From NCBI RefSeq assembly GCF_024346875.1, contig NZ_AP024871.1, forward strand, positions 1,984,001-2,048,000: DNA of 64,000 bases, given 5' to 3'. Below the pieces are notes generated by a model, which saw nothing but the letters and a program-made list of their open reading frames with translations, had not been told where the DNA came from and did no database searches. The translations under genes and the position numbers were made by a program. Positions 42,328 to 52,001 of this stretch are shown here, one piece after another; within the stretch, counting starts at the first letter, position 1, and the number at the start of each line of letters is the position of its first letter. This DNA is from Vibrio gallicus. Its GTDB lineage: Bacteria; Pseudomonadota; Gammaproteobacteria; Enterobacterales; Vibrionaceae.

Positions 42328-45195
42328 TCAAGGTTGAATTTCAAGGGCTTGGATTGGCAAATTTAACTTCTCTAGCTGTGGAGCTAATTTTTTTGCATCT
42401 CCAACAACGACTATCTGATAATCATCTGGATTAAACCACTTCCTTGCTACTTCATCCAACTCTTGCTTTGTGACCTTAGCGACGATTTTATTGCGTGTCG
42501 ATAAATAGTCATAATCTAGATTGTAGGTAAGAATTGCACTAAGTAGTGATGCCTTTTGTCCCGGAGTCTCATACTTTAAGGCATCTTGCTGGCCAATAGC
42601 TAAACGCATAAACTCAATTTCTTTATCAGTGAAGCCACCATTGGCAGCCTGTTGCATCTCTTTAATCAGCTCAGAAATAGCATCACCAGTAGAGTCCGCT
42701 CTTACCTGAGCGCTTACGATGACAGCACCAACCTCACGATTTGCGGCAATATAGCTACTTGCACCGTAAGTATATCCTTTGTCTTCTCGCAGGTTTTGGT
42801 TGATCCGACTATTGAAGTTGCCACCAAGATTAAAGTTGGCGAGCTGCGATAGGTACATTTCTCCAGTCGCATCAAATGGAAGCCCTCTACGGACTATACG
42901 AACTGAGCTTTGCGGAGCATCTGGTTTATCAACTATATAAATGCTTCGTTGCTCAAGCTGAGGTAAGCTTTGGCGACGTAAAATAGGCGGCATGTCTCCC
43001 TGCCACTTTGCTATTGACGTTAGCTGCTCGCGCATTTTTTGTTGCGATAGATCGCCCACAATTACCACTTGAGTCCCTTTAGGGGTGTAGTAGTTTTGAT
43101 AAAACTGTTTTACATCCTGCAGGGTTAAGCCTTTCACTGAATTTAGTGTTCCAGAGCTTGAACGACCGTAAATGGTATCCCCATATAGAACCTCACGAGT
43201 CGCTTGAGAGGCCAACCACGAGGGTGTTTGATGCTCATAGATCAACCCTTCTAACATTTGCCTCTTGGCGCGCTGGAAGTCTTGTTTATCAAATTTAGGC
43301 GTAAACAGTGACTCTTCAACCAAAGCTAAGGTCGTTGCGAAATTTTTGCTTAGCGATGAAATGGTTACCGTGGTCCGATACTGCCCAGCATCAAGAGAGA
43401 CACTACTACCAAGCTTATCAAGCTCCGCCTGTAGCTTCTCACTACTCAAACGCTCGCTACCTTCAGCGACAACCGAGGCAGTTAATGATGCTATACCTTC
43501 TTTTCCTTTGCTTGCATAGCGGTTACCTGCTGGCATTTTAATTTGCATAACAACGGTTGGGGTCTCTGAACTTGCAGTGCCTAACACCTCAATATCATTG
43601 CTTAAGTGAAAGTTATACAACTCAGGCATACTACCGGTTACTGACTGCTGAACTTCGGGCACCTTAGAGCGGTCAAAGGTATCTTCAACAAAGCGGTATT
43701 CTAACTCGCTATCTTGGATAACTTTATGTTCAGGTAATTGGCGGGGCGGCGTTTCAAAGGTTGCCTCCCTTACCGCCAACTCAAGCTTTCCTTTTGGTAC
43801 CACAGATAAAACAACCTTATTCTTATTTGGTACAAAGGTTTCAAAAGCCTTATACACCGAAGCAGGTGTTACCTTTCGGTAATTATCTAGCTCAATTTGT
43901 AGACGATCGGGTTGATCGTAGAAGGTCTGATTGGAAGCCAGTTGAGTCACCTTACCACGCACACTTTGCAGGGCAAATATCGAATCGGCCTCTGCACGCC
44001 CTACCACTTGTTGTAGGTTTTCAGGATCAATATCTGACAGCTTAAGATTATCTAAAATCCCCTTCACTTCTGTATAAAGTGGGCTAAGGTCAGCACGCTT
44101 TGCAGAATCTGCCATCACATAGATATAAAAGTTACACGCCAACTCCGCGCACTGATGAAACGCCCCAGCATCAAGCGCTTTCTCTGTCTTGACCAGTTTT
44201 TGATAAAGGAGGCTATTGCGTCCACTACCAAGTACCTTAGCCAGCATATCAAGGTCGGCATTACGAGCCTCACCTTGATAGGTTGTTGGCCAACCAATAA
44301 GCAGCATAGGTTGCTGAACCCGATCCTGCATAGTGATATAGCGATCTTCAGGCAACAGTGCTGGCAGCTTAGGTGCAGGATTTACTTCTGGCCCTTGTGG
44401 GATGGGAGCAAAATATTTTTCGATCCACTCTAGGGTTTGCTGCTCGTCGAAGTCCCCTCCAATCGTTAGCACCGCATTGTTAGGTCCGTACCAACGCAGA
44501 AAAAATGCCTTAAGGTCATTTACATCGACACGGTCTAAATCTTCAACATAACCAATGGTTTGCCAAGAGTATGGATGATCCGCTGGATACATGGCTTCCC
44601 CCATACGTTCCCACATTAAACCATATGGTCGGTTCTCATAGTTTTGAGCCCGCTCATTCTTAACCGTATCACGCTGGATCTCAAACTTATGTTGTGAGAC
44701 CGTCTCCAATAGATACCCCATGCGATCAGACTCTAGCCAAAGAACCTTCTCTAATTGATTCGATGGTACGGTTTCAAAGTAATTGGTTCGATCTCGATTG
44801 GTAGTGCCATTTAGTGAACCACCAGCCTCGGTGATTATCTTAAAGTGCTGTTGATCGGCTACATGTTTTGAACCCTGAAACATCATATGCTCGAAAAAAT
44901 GAGCAAAGCCTGACTTCCCCTCAACCTCACGAGCGGAGCCCACATGATAGGTTACATCAACATGAACTAAAGGATCTGAATGGTCTGGTGCAAGGATAAC
45001 GGTTAGGCCATTATCGAGCTTGTACTTGGAGTAGGCAATTGACGCCTTACCTGGGGTTGCCTCCACTTGCTCCACTAGGGTTGGCATAGACTTAAAAGGC
45101 GTTATGTTATGTTCAGTTGAACACGCGACTAAACCTCCTACCAAAGCAATGCTCAGTACCAGCTTAAACTGATTTTTAACCGTTCGAAATATCAT
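42328..45195 (-). CDS. M16 family zinc metallopeptidase lipoprotein (insulinase/pitrilysin family)
   Basis: The 955-aa product has a lipoprotein signal peptide with lipobox GLVAC (Cys25), so it is a membrane-anchored envelope protease. Two M16 repeats follow. The first carries the inverted zinc motif HFFEH (His99, Glu102, His103) and a downstream ERAQNYENRP segment with the third ligand Glu. The second repeat lacks the motif, as is usual in the inactive half. It is 12 nt downstream of yqaA. Family members degrade peptides; the target here is unknown. Confidence 0.92.
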   Translation of the reverse strand: MIFRTVKNQFKLVLSIALVGGLVACSTEHNITPFKSMPTLVEQVEATPGKASIAYSKYKLDNGLTVILAPDHSDPLVHVDVTYHVGSAREVEGKSGFAHFFEHMMFQGSKHVADQQHFKIITEAGGSLNGTTNRDRTNYFETVPSNQLEKVLWLESDRMGYLLETVSQHKFEIQRDTVKNERAQNYENRPYGLMWERMGEAMYPADHPYSWQTIGYVEDLDRVDVNDLKAFFLRWYGPNNAVLTIGGDFDEQQTLEWIEKYFAPIPQGPEVNPAPKLPALLPEDRYITMQDRVQQPMLLIGWPTTYQGEARNADLDMLAKVLGSGRNSLLYQKLVKTEKALDAGAFHQCAELACNFYIYVMADSAKRADLSPLYTEVKGILDNLKLSDIDPENLQQVVGRAEADSIFALQSVRGKVTQLASNQTFYDQPDRLQIELDNYRKVTPASVYKAFETFVPNKNKVVLSVVPKGKLELAVREATFETPPRQLPEHKVIQDSELEYRFVEDTFDRSKVPEVQQSVTGSMPELYNFHLSNDIEVLGTASSETPTVVMQIKMPAGNRYASKGKEGIASLTASVVAEGSERLSSEKLQAELDKLGSSVSLDAGQYRTTVTISSLSKNFATTLALVEESLFTPKFDKQDFQRAKRQMLEGLIYEHQTPSWLASQATREVLYGDTIYGRSSSGTLNSVKGLTLQDVKQFYQNYYTPKGTQVVIVGDLSQQKMREQLTSIAKWQGDMPPILRRQSLPQLEQRSIYIVDKPDAPQSSVRIVRRGLPFDATGEMYLSQLANFNLGGNFNSRINQNLREDKGYTYGASSYIAANREVGAVIVSAQVRADSTGDAISELIKEMQQAANGGFTDKEIEFMRLAIGQQDALKYETPGQKASLLSAILTYNLDYDYLSTRNKIVAKVTKQELDEVARKWFNPDDYQIVVVGDAKKLAPQLEKLNLPIQALEIQP

Positions 45196-45207
45196 TGCTT
45201 TTCCTTC

Positions 45208-45663
45208 TTAATAACCAAACCCAGTAAACAAGCCAACTAGCATTATGTAGCGCAACAACTTACCGACTAAAATAAAAATGAGACAAGGTACAAAACGCAT
45301 ACGCAACCAACCTGCCGCTAAACATAGCGGATCTCCAATGATTGGAGTCCAGCTCAATAGCAGTGCCCAATAGCCGTATTTATTCACCCATTGCAACGCT
45401 TTATGACCATATTTTTCATCTTGAGTTCGATTTGGAATCCAGCGACCTAATCCGTAATTAGTCAATCCACCTAAGGTATTACCTAAGGTAGCAACCAGCA
45501 AAATACTAAATATCGAATATTGTTTTAGGCTCAATGTCGCCAGTAATGCAGCCTCTGACCCACCAGGTAATAAGGTCGCACTGAAAAAACCAGTAACAAA
45601 TAGCAGAGTCAAGGCTGAATCTGCAAGCCAGATCCCAAGTTGTTGAAAAATAAAGTCCATCAC
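45208..45663 (-). CDS. yqaA: YqaA family membrane protein (SNARE-associated / DedA-like)
   Basis: A 151-aa membrane protein with the VTT/DedA-type motif: FFSATLLPGGSEAAL, an intramembrane segment GNTLGGLTNYGLGRW, and LSWTPIIGDPLCLAAGWLRM. Relatives handle lipid carriers, but no function is proven for YqaA. Two adjacent ATGs (45663, 45660) are possible starts. It is directly upstream of the M16 peptidase gene and likely in one transcript. Confidence 0.9.
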   Translation of the reverse strand: MMDFIFQQLGIWLADSALTLLFVTGFFSATLLPGGSEAALLATLSLKQYSIFSILLVATLGNTLGGLTNYGLGRWIPNRTQDEKYGHKALQWVNKYGYWALLLSWTPIIGDPLCLAAGWLRMRFVPCLIFILVGKLLRYIMLVGLFTGFGY

Positions 45664-45731
45664 GCCATTACATTAAATACATATCCTCCTATATTACCGA
45701 GGTAAATAGTAAAGGTCATGGATTTAGAGCC

Positions 45732-45762
45732 CAAAAAAGGATGCCAATTGGCATCCTTTTTA
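45732..45762 (-). terminator. Rho-independent terminator after oadB
   Basis: AAAAAGGATGCC-AATT-GGCATCCTTTTT; on the minus strand the T run follows the stem 19 nt after the oadB stop. Confidence 0.9.
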
Positions 45763-45779
45763 TATGGCGACTATTGTAG

Positions 45780-46910
45780 TTAGCCAACCAGTGCTAACAA
45801 GATACCTGCCGCTACCGCAGAACCCAGTACACCAGCAACATTAGGGCCCATCGCATGCATTAACAAGAAGTTCTGAGGGTTAGATTCAAGACCAACCTTG
45901 TTCACTACTCGCGCGGCCATCGGAACCGCAGAAACGCCCGCCGCACCAATCAATGGATTGATATCTTCTTTCGAGACCTTATTTAGAAGCTTAGCCATCA
46001 ACACACCAGCTGCTGTACCAATACTAAAGGCCACAGCACCTAGCCCTAAAATACCTAAGGTTTCTACATTCAAGAATTTATCAGCCTGCAACTTAGAGCC
46101 GACACCTAAACCGAGGAATATCGTCACGATATTGATGAGCTCGTTTTGCGCAGTTTTACTTAAACGCTCCACTACCCCAGCTTCGCGCATAAGGTTGCCT
46201 AGACAGAACATGCCTACTAACGGCGTTGCCGAAGGCAGAAACAGTATTGTCATTAGCAGCACACCCAAGGGAAACAAGATCTTCTCTGTCTTGCCTACTG
46301 GTTTAAGCTGTGCCATCTGTATTGAGCGTTCTTTTTCAGTAGTTAACGCTTTCATTATCGGTGGCTGGATAATTGGAACTAACGCCATATAGCTATATGC
46401 AGCAACCGCGATTGCGCCTAATAAATCAGGCGAAAGTCGGCTGGCTAAGAAAATAGCAGTCGGACCATCCGCGCCGCCAATAATCGCAATAGAAGAGGCA
46501 TCCGCGAGGCTAAACTCCATCCCCGGTACATAATTGAGTAAAATCGCACCAAACAAGGTGGCAAAGATACCAAATTGAGCCGCGGCGCCAAGCCACAGCG
46601 TCTTGGGGTTAGCAATCAAAGCGCCAAAGTCGGTCATTGCTCCAACGCCCATGAAGATTAACAATGGGAAGATCCCAGTCGAAATCCCAGCCTCATAGAC
46701 GTAGTAAAGCAAGCCTCCGGGCTCAGTAAAGCCAGCGTTAGGAATATTGGCAAGGATAGCCCCAAAGCCAATAGGCAATAGCAGTAAGGGCTCAAATCCC
46801 TTACGTATAGCTAAGAACAACAACCCACAGCCAACCAAGATCATACAGATCTGGCCAATCTCAAAGTTCGCAATCCCGGTCTCTTCCCAGAGAGTAATCA
46901 AACCTTCCAT
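45780..46910 (-). CDS. oadB: Oxaloacetate decarboxylase beta subunit (sodium pump)
   Basis: Integral membrane subunit that decarboxylates carboxybiotin and exports Na+. The 376-aa protein has many membrane helices and the family motifs [22 protein letters not shown] (core [10 protein letters not shown]), containing the Na+-binding aspartate, and [14 protein letters not shown]. It is the third gene of oadG-oadA-oadB, 12 nt after oadA. Confidence 0.96.
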   Translation of the reverse strand: MEGLITLWEETGIANFEIGQICMILVGCGLLFLAIRKGFEPLLLLPIGFGAILANIPNAGFTEPGGLLYYVYEAGISTGIFPLLIFMGVGAMTDFGALIANPKTLWLGAAAQFGIFATLFGAILLNYVPGMEFSLADASSIAIIGGADGPTAIFLASRLSPDLLGAIAVAAYSYMALVPIIQPPIMKALTTEKERSIQMAQLKPVGKTEKILFPLGVLLMTILFLPSATPLVGMFCLGNLMREAGVVERLSKTAQNELINIVTIFLGLGVGSKLQADKFLNVETLGILGLGAVAFSIGTAAGVLMAKLLNKVSKEDINPLIGAAGVSAVPMAARVVNKVGLESNPQNFLLMHAMGPNVAGVLGSAVAAGILLALVG

Positions 46911-46922
46911 GCTTTAGGTTCC

Positions 46923-48698
46923 TTAAGTCAAGCTAAGCAAAGGAGAACCCACCGCAACAGCGTCTCCCTCTTTAACATGCAGGTCTTGCACCACGCCACT
47001 TCGTGCCGCTCGTACCTCAGTTTCCATCTTCATCGCTTCTAGGATAAGTAACACATCCCCTTCTTCTACAGATGTACCACTGCCTACATTGACCTTGAAT
47101 ATATTGCCAGCTAATGGTGCCGGTACATCCTCTCCCACAGATAAAGCTGGGGCTGGAATTGCAGCGGGCGCAGCAGTCGATACCTGCGCAACGGAAGTTA
47201 ACTCACCTTGAGGCCCCACCTCAACATCATAAACCTGACCATTCACTCTAACGCTATAAGCCTCTGTTGACGTATTAGCTTTAATTGCCGCAGGGGCTGA
47301 TGCAGGCTCTTTTTGTGGTGCCGGTTCAAATGCTTGTGGGTTGTTACGGTTTTTAAGAAACTTCAAGCCAACCTGCGGGAACAAGGCATAGGTAAGAACG
47401 TCATCCTCGATCTCTTCAGCAAGCTTGATTTGCTCTTGTTTGGCTTTGTCTTTCAGGTCTGTGGTTAGGGCTTTAAATTCAGACTCAAGTAAATCTGCTG
47501 GGCGGCAGGTAATCGGTTCCGCGCCATCTAATACCTTAGTTTGTAGTTCAGTATTAAGCTCTGCTGGAGCTACCCCATATTCACCCTTAAGTACGCCAGC
47601 GGTTTCCTTGGTAATACTCTTATATCGTTCGCCAGTTAGAACATTAATAACCGCTTGAGTACCGACAATCTGTGAAGTGGGAGTAACCAGTGGAATGTAA
47701 CCAAGGTCTTTTCGAACTCTAGGGATCTCTTCGAGCACTTCGTCTAAGCGATCTGCTGCACCTTGCTCCTTAAGTTGGCTTTCCATATTAGTCAACATGC
47801 CACCGGGAACTTGTGCAATCAAGATGCGTGAATCTACCCCTTTTAGTTGGCCTTCAAACTGGGCATATTTCTTACGTACTTCTCTAAAATACGCCGCAAT
47901 AGGTTCAATATTATCGAGCTTAAGCTTGGTATCTCGCTCAGTACCTTCAAGCATAGCGACCACAGTTTCGGTTGGGGTATGCCCATAAGTGCTGCTCATT
48001 GACGAAATTGCAGTATCGAGGATATCAACCCCGGCCTCAACGGCCTTGACCGCAGTAGCAGTGCTTAAGCCAGTGGTCGCATGACAGTGGAGTGCTAATG
48101 GCACATCACACGAATCCTTGATCTTAGAGATAAGCTCATACGCTTCATAAGGCTTAAGAAGCCCTGACATATCTTTAATACATAGCGAATGACAACCAAG
48201 GTCTTCTAAGCGTTTGGCAAGGTCAACCCAGGTTTCAGTATTGTGTACCGGGCTGGTTGTATAAGAGAGTGTACCTTGAGCGTGCGCACCGACATCAACA
48301 ACTGACTTCACCGCTGTTTGAAAGTTACGCACGTCATTCATTGCATCAAAAATACGGAATACATCCATACCATTTTTATGTGCGCGCTCAACAAACTTCT
48401 CAACCACATCGTCCGCATAATGACGGTAGCCCAGCAAGTTTTGCCCACGTAATAGCATCTGCATTGGTGTATTAGGCATCGCTTTTTTAAGCTCGCGTAA
48501 GCGCTCCCATGGGTCTTCACCTAAAAAACGGATACAGGCGTCAAAGGTGGCCCCTCCCCATGTTTCTAGCGACCAATAGCCGACCTTGTCCAATTCAGCT
48601 GCGATAGGCAACATATCTTCAAGGCGCATTCGAGTAGCAAATAGGGATTGGTGTGCGTCGCGCAACACCACATCTGTAATAGCGAGAGGCTTAGTCAT
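46923..48698 (-). CDS. oadA: Oxaloacetate decarboxylase alpha subunit (carboxytransferase, biotinylated)
   Basis: Transfers CO2 from oxaloacetate to biotin. The N-terminal HMGL-like barrel has [13 protein letters not shown] and the metal-binding [16 protein letters not shown] domain follows, and a biotinyl domain ends the protein with the biotin Lys557 in [10 protein letters not shown]. Length 591 aa, 20 nt downstream of oadG. It links oxaloacetate or citrate breakdown to a sodium gradient, fitting a marine or halophilic organism. Confidence 0.97.
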   Translation of the reverse strand: MTKPLAITDVVLRDAHQSLFATRMRLEDMLPIAAELDKVGYWSLETWGGATFDACIRFLGEDPWERLRELKKAMPNTPMQMLLRGQNLLGYRHYADDVVEKFVERAHKNGMDVFRIFDAMNDVRNFQTAVKSVVDVGAHAQGTLSYTTSPVHNTETWVDLAKRLEDLGCHSLCIKDMSGLLKPYEAYELISKIKDSCDVPLALHCHATTGLSTATAVKAVEAGVDILDTAISSMSSTYGHTPTETVVAMLEGTERDTKLKLDNIEPIAAYFREVRKKYAQFEGQLKGVDSRILIAQVPGGMLTNMESQLKEQGAADRLDEVLEEIPRVRKDLGYIPLVTPTSQIVGTQAVINVLTGERYKSITKETAGVLKGEYGVAPAELNTELQTKVLDGAEPITCRPADLLESEFKALTTDLKDKAKQEQIKLAEEIEDDVLTYALFPQVGLKFLKNRNNPQAFEPAPQKEPASAPAAIKANTSTEAYSVRVNGQVYDVEVGPQGELTSVAQVSTAAPAAIPAPALSVGEDVPAPLAGNIFKVNVGSGTSVEEGDVLLILEAMKMETEVRAARSGVVQDLHVKEGDAVAVGSPLLSLT

Positions 48699-48718
48699 AT
48701 TTAACTCCTTTAAATATT

Positions 48719-48982
48719 TTATTTTGGGGTAGCTGAGCGATGTTTATGTAGTGCAGCAGAGATGGCCGCAACTATGTTTGGATCAACATTTTGATCAGCT
48801 AGGGAATTTGCATTCGATTTGGGATGCAGTGGGGCTGTTTTCGCCTCCATCGGTTGTGGCCCAAAAAATTTGGACATAACCTTAACCACAAACACTAATA
48901 GCGTCAGAAAAAGAAACACCATGCTCATTCCTAGAGCCATGATGGAGGCCGCTTCTCGCAGCAGCTCTACAATACTATTCAT
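48719..48982 (-). CDS. oadG: Oxaloacetate decarboxylase gamma subunit
   Basis: Small 87-aa subunit with a single membrane helix ([20 protein letters not shown], about residues 15-35) and a polar C-terminal tail, which in this family coordinates zinc and holds alpha and beta together. First gene of the oad operon. Confidence 0.92.
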   Translation of the reverse strand: MNSIVELLREAASIMALGMSMVFLFLTLLVFVVKVMSKFFGPQPMEAKTAPLHPKSNANSLADQNVDPNIVAAISAALHKHRSATPK

Positions 48983-49015
48983 TTACTCATCCTTGTAATC
49001 GTCATCCTGACGGTT

Positions 49016-49027
49016 CCGTTTAAACGG
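49016..49027. promoter_or_regulatory. Perfect palindrome upstream of oadG (candidate operator)
   Basis: CCGTTTAAACGG is a perfect 12-bp palindrome 33 nt upstream of the oadG start, where a repressor of the oad operon could act. The factor is not recognised. Confidence 0.3.
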
Positions 49028-49227
49028 TATGAATAGCGACTATCTAAACTGGATAGCAGGCGTTAATTCTCATAACTCGAGTTCAACATTCCACTTCCGT
49101 TTGAAATAAATATCGCTGTTATGCTCATATGAGACTACAGGAGTATGCAACTAATTACTGCGATCTAGATAGTAAACAATAAAAAAACAGGGATTTGTTA
49201 GGTAAGAGGGGGACTATATTGCAGGCA

Positions 49228-49257
49228 TAAAAAAAGCCTCGCAATTTGCGAGGCTTT
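49228..49257 (-). terminator. Rho-independent terminator of the tRNA operon
   Basis: On the minus strand AAAGCCTCGC-AAATT-GCGAGGCTTT is followed by a T run. It lies just after the last tRNA-Arg gene. Confidence 0.9.
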
Positions 49258-49263
49258 AAATAG

Positions 49264-49340
49264 TGGCGCGTCCTGGAGGATTCGAACCTCCGACCGCCTG
49301 GTTCGTAGCCAGGTACTCTATCCAGCTGAGCTAAGGACGC
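49264..49340 (-). tRNA. tRNA-Arg (anticodon ACG), copy 1
   Basis: 77 nt with encoded CCA. The acceptor stem is GCGTCCT / AGGACGC, the anticodon loop CTACGAA and the T loop TTCGAAT. The A34 would be edited to inosine to read CGU, CGC and CGA. Last gene of the operon, followed by the terminator. Confidence 0.97.
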
Positions 49341-49395
49341 GCAATGCTTCTAATGAAGACTTTATAGAACCGCTAATGCAATTCATTGTAAATAG

Positions 49396-49472
49396 TGGCG
49401 CGTCCTGGAGGATTCGAACCTCCGACCGCCTGGTTCGTAGCCAGGTACTCTATCCAGCTGAGCTAAGGACGC
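49396..49472 (-). tRNA. tRNA-Arg (anticodon ACG), copy 2
   Basis: Identical in all 77 nt to the copy at 49264, with CCA encoded; second unit of the tandem array. Confidence 0.97.
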
Positions 49473-49527
49473 GCAATGCTTCTAACGAAGACTTTATAGA
49501 ATCGCTAATGCAATTCATTGTAAATAG

Positions 49528-49604
49528 TGGCGCGTCCTGGAGGATTCGAACCTCCGACCGCCTGGTTCGTAGCCAGGTACTCTATCCAGCTGAGCTAAGG
49601 ACGC
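49528..49604 (-). tRNA. tRNA-Arg (anticodon ACG), copy 3
   Basis: Identical 77-nt gene with CCA, third unit of the tandem array. Confidence 0.97.
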
Positions 49605-49659
49605 GCAATGCTTCTAACGAAGACTTTATAGAATCGCTAATGCAATTCATTGTAAATAG

Positions 49660-49736
49660 TGGCGCGTCCTGGAGGATTCGAACCTCCGACCGCCTGGTTC
49701 GTAGCCAGGTACTCTATCCAGCTGAGCTAAGGACGC
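49660..49736 (-). tRNA. tRNA-Arg (anticodon ACG), copy 4
   Basis: Identical 77-nt gene with CCA, fourth unit of the tandem array. Confidence 0.97.
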
Positions 49737-49791
49737 GCAATGCTTCTAACGAAGACTTTATAGAATCGCTAATGCAATTCGTTGTAAATAG

Positions 49792-49868
49792 TGGCGCGTC
49801 CTGGAGGATTCGAACCTCCGACCGCCTGGTTCGTAGCCAGGTACTCTATCCAGCTGAGCTAAGGACGC
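49792..49868 (-). tRNA. tRNA-Arg (anticodon ACG), copy 5
   Basis: Identical 77-nt gene with CCA. It is the first-transcribed unit of the array; its 5' flank differs from the other four. Confidence 0.97.
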
Positions 49869-49950
49869 ACGGTGCTTCTTAACGAAGGGCGTGAAGTCTA
49901 TCACACTTTCTATAGTTAGAAACAAAAAAATTGACCCAAGGGCCAATAAA

Positions 49951-50043
49951 TGGCGGTGAGGGAGGGATTCGAACCCTCGATACGGCTACAAACCGTATAC
50001 TCCCTTAGCAGGGGAGCGCCTTCGGCCACTCGGCCACCTCACC
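49951..50043 (-). tRNA. tRNA-Ser (anticodon GCT), copy 1
   Basis: 93 nt with encoded CCA and a long variable arm, as in class II tRNAs. Acceptor stem GGTGAGG / CCTCACC, anticodon loop CTGCTAA. Reads AGC and AGU. Confidence 0.97.
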
Positions 50044-50085
50044 GCATTATTACTAACAAGTTAGCATTTATATCGATAAACGATA

Positions 50086-50162
50086 TGGCGCGTCCTGGAG
50101 GATTCGAACCTCCGACCGCCTGGTTCGTAGCCAGGTACTCTATCCAGCTGAGCTAAGGACGC
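50086..50162 (-). tRNA. tRNA-Arg (anticodon ACG), copy 6
   Basis: Same 77-nt sequence as the five tandem copies, lying between the two tRNA-Ser genes with different spacers. Confidence 0.97.
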
Positions 50163-50193
50163 ACATTGTTCTAATTCAAGAACTTAGCAAGAA

Positions 50194-50286
50194 TGGCGGT
50201 GAGGGAGGGATTCGAACCCTCGATACGGCTACAAACCGTATACTCCCTTAGCAGGGGAGCGCCTTCGGCCACTCGGCCACCTCACC
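50194..50286 (-). tRNA. tRNA-Ser (anticodon GCT), copy 2
   Basis: Identical 93-nt gene to the one at 49951, with CCA. It is the first gene of the operon and lies downstream of csrA, the same csrA-serV-argV order as in E. coli. The Ser-Arg pair has evidently been duplicated. Confidence 0.97.
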
Positions 50287-50413
50287 GTCTTGCGGAGGCA
50301 CATATTATATTTTACCAAAAATAAGTCAAACATTTTCTTAGTAAAATACTTAAAAAAACGATTAACAGACCAACTTTCAACCAAATGGCTAAAATTTACT
50401 ATTTCCGTTTTGC

Positions 50414-50446
50414 TAAAACACGAAAGCTAGCCGAATGGCTAGCTTT
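50414..50446 (-). terminator. Rho-independent terminator after csrA
   Basis: On the minus strand AAAGCTAGCC-ATTC-GGCTAGCTTT is followed by CGTGTTTTAG, 11 nt after the csrA stop. Confidence 0.82.
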
Positions 50447-50457
50447 ATGGGTATTGC

Positions 50458-50655
50458 TTAGTAGTTGCCTGTCGCTACGTTTCCATTGCCTTTTTCAGCC
50501 TGGATACGCATGTAAATTTCTTCACGGTGAACAGATACTTCTTTTGGTGCATTTACACCGATACGTACTTGGTTTCCTTTAACCCCAAGAACAGTAACGG
50601 TAACTTCATCACCAATCATTAAGGTTTCGCCAACACGGCGAGTCAGAATTAGCAT
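50458..50655 (-). CDS. csrA: Carbon storage regulator CsrA
   Basis: Dimeric RNA-binding regulator that recognises GGA in leaders and controls carbon flux, motility and quorum-sensing outputs. The 65-aa protein begins [18 protein letters not shown] and carries the RNA-contacting VHREEIY segment. ATG 50655 has AAGGAG seven bases upstream; the longer frame from 50676 is not supported. Highly conserved. Confidence 0.98.
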   Translation of the reverse strand: MLILTRRVGETLMIGDEVTVTVLGVKGNQVRIGVNAPKEVSVHREEIYMRIQAEKGNGNVATGNY

Positions 50656-50732
50656 TTGATAGCTCCTTGCTTTCACTCAAATTACTTTGAGGTCTATTAT
50701 TCAATAAAAATAACAATATGGTAAAGAACTTA

Positions 50733-51905
50733 TTACATAATAAGTTCTTTTTTCTTTCCTGATAATGTGGATTCATGCTCAATATAGAATGCATGCACCC
50801 AATTTGCCGCAGAGTCCAAATCTGTAGGTAATAATAGCAACTTCACTACCCCATCACACTGAAAACTATCAATAACATCGATATTCTCTGCCTTAAGTCT
50901 CGTTTCTACTTCATCTTTTATGCCACTCAGAGCATACCCAACTAGAGCTAATGCACTAATTGGCTCGATATTTTGGATATTATTAGTTAATACCTGCAAT
51001 AATTTCGAGATATCAGAATCATTAACTATTAGGTAGTTTTTAGCACAATAATGAATTGATATGCCCAACAATTGACATTGAGCTACAACGGTATCGATAT
51101 GATTCGGCTGTAAGCTTACCTTTGATAGCTCGCGTTTCAGGGCTAGCCCACAGATATCCTTACGCGATGCCATGCGAGTCACCAAGGTGCCACCCTGTGG
51201 AGAAAAAGAAGATAAAACCCGAATATCCAAGTTTTTACTCTCAGCATATTCCACGCATGGAAGATGTAATACCTTCGCGCCATGCTCCGCCATGACCAAC
51301 ATATCGGAGAAATCGACCTTATCCATTCGTTTTGCCGAACTCACGACCCTAGGATCACAGCTGTAAATACCATCAACATCAGTGAAAATCTGGCACTCTT
51401 GGGCTTCTAATAACCCAGCAAGCATAACGGCACTAGTATCAGAGCCACCGCGACCTAGCGTGGTAATTGCCCCGTGCTGATTGATACCTTGAAAACCTGC
51501 AACGACCACAACGTAGTCATCATCAAGCAAGCCATACAGCTTATCTTTATCTACCGACTGAATTGTCGCTTGGTTATGGGTGTCATCCGTCAAGATGCCA
51601 GCCTGCCAGCCTGTCAACGAAATCGCTTTGTATCCAAGTTTATTTAGCATCATAGCTAATAAAGAGACCGTTACCTGCTCACCAGCAGACAAGATAACAT
51701 CTAGCTCTCTGGTGTTAGGAACGCTATCAACCTCATACGCTAAGCTTTGCAGTCGATTGGTTTCTCCAGACATGGCCGAAACCACAACCACTATCTGGTT
51801 ACCTTCGTTTTTCGACTTAATAACCTGCTCAGCTACAGCGCGAATACGCTCTACCGAACCGACTGAGGTTCCACCAAACTTTTGTACAATCAATGGTTTA
51901 TTCAC
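50733..51905 (-). CDS. lysC: Aspartate kinase (monofunctional)
   Basis: First step of the aspartate amino-acid family. The kinase domain has LIVQKFGGTSVGSVERI, VVVVSAMSGETNRL, GRGGSDTSAVMLAG and FTDVDGIYSCDPR. Two ACT-type regulatory domains follow, rather diverged from the usual sequence. I start at GTG 51905 (390 aa) because AAGGTGG lies eight bases upstream and the product then begins at the kinase domain. An ATG at 52004 gives a longer frame, but its first codons are the alaS terminator hairpin. Confidence 0.93.
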   Translation of the reverse strand: MNKPLIVQKFGGTSVGSVERIRAVAEQVIKSKNEGNQIVVVVSAMSGETNRLQSLAYEVDSVPNTRELDVILSAGEQVTVSLLAMMLNKLGYKAISLTGWQAGILTDDTHNQATIQSVDKDKLYGLLDDDYVVVVAGFQGINQHGAITTLGRGGSDTSAVMLAGLLEAQECQIFTDVDGIYSCDPRVVSSAKRMDKVDFSDMLVMAEHGAKVLHLPCVEYAESKNLDIRVLSSFSPQGGTLVTRMASRKDICGLALKRELSKVSLQPNHIDTVVAQCQLLGISIHYCAKNYLIVNDSDISKLLQVLTNNIQNIEPISALALVGYALSGIKDEVETRLKAENIDVIDSFQCDGVVKLLLLPTDLDSAANWVHAFYIEHESTLSGKKKELIM

Positions 51906-51961
51906 TGACTTTTCCACCTTCCCAAAAACGCATTTTGCTTTTTTTTCATTGGACATTAAAA

Positions 51962-52001
51962 ACGAATAAAACCAAGCTTTCTTCTCAGAAAGCTTGGTTT
52001 T
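51962..52001 (-). terminator. Rho-independent terminator after alaS
   Basis: A 14-bp stem AAAACCAAGCTTTC / GAAAGCTTGGTTTT with a 6-nt loop, then TATTCG and TTTTT on the minus strand. It lies between alaS and lysC. Confidence 0.9.

Larger units (their letters stand above)
49264..49868 (-). repeat. Tandem array of five tRNA-Arg genes, 132-bp period
   Basis: Five identical 77-nt tRNA genes recur exactly every 132 bp, separated by four 55-nt spacers that differ at only a few positions. The array looks like the product of unequal recombination. A sixth identical gene lies outside it at 50086. An open frame running through the array on the plus strand is an artefact. Confidence 0.93.

Noticed and set aside
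49376..49882. 168-residue plus-strand ORF with a repeated RIRTSDRLVRSQVLYPAEL motif
   Set aside because: It is the antisense translation of the tandem tRNA-Arg genes; the repeat is the 132-bp tRNA period and not a protein repeat.
49264..50286. Regular repeats and spacers resembling a CRISPR array
   Set aside because: The 77-nt and 93-nt units fold as tRNA-Arg and tRNA-Ser with CCA ends; the spacers are nearly identical and there are no cas genes.
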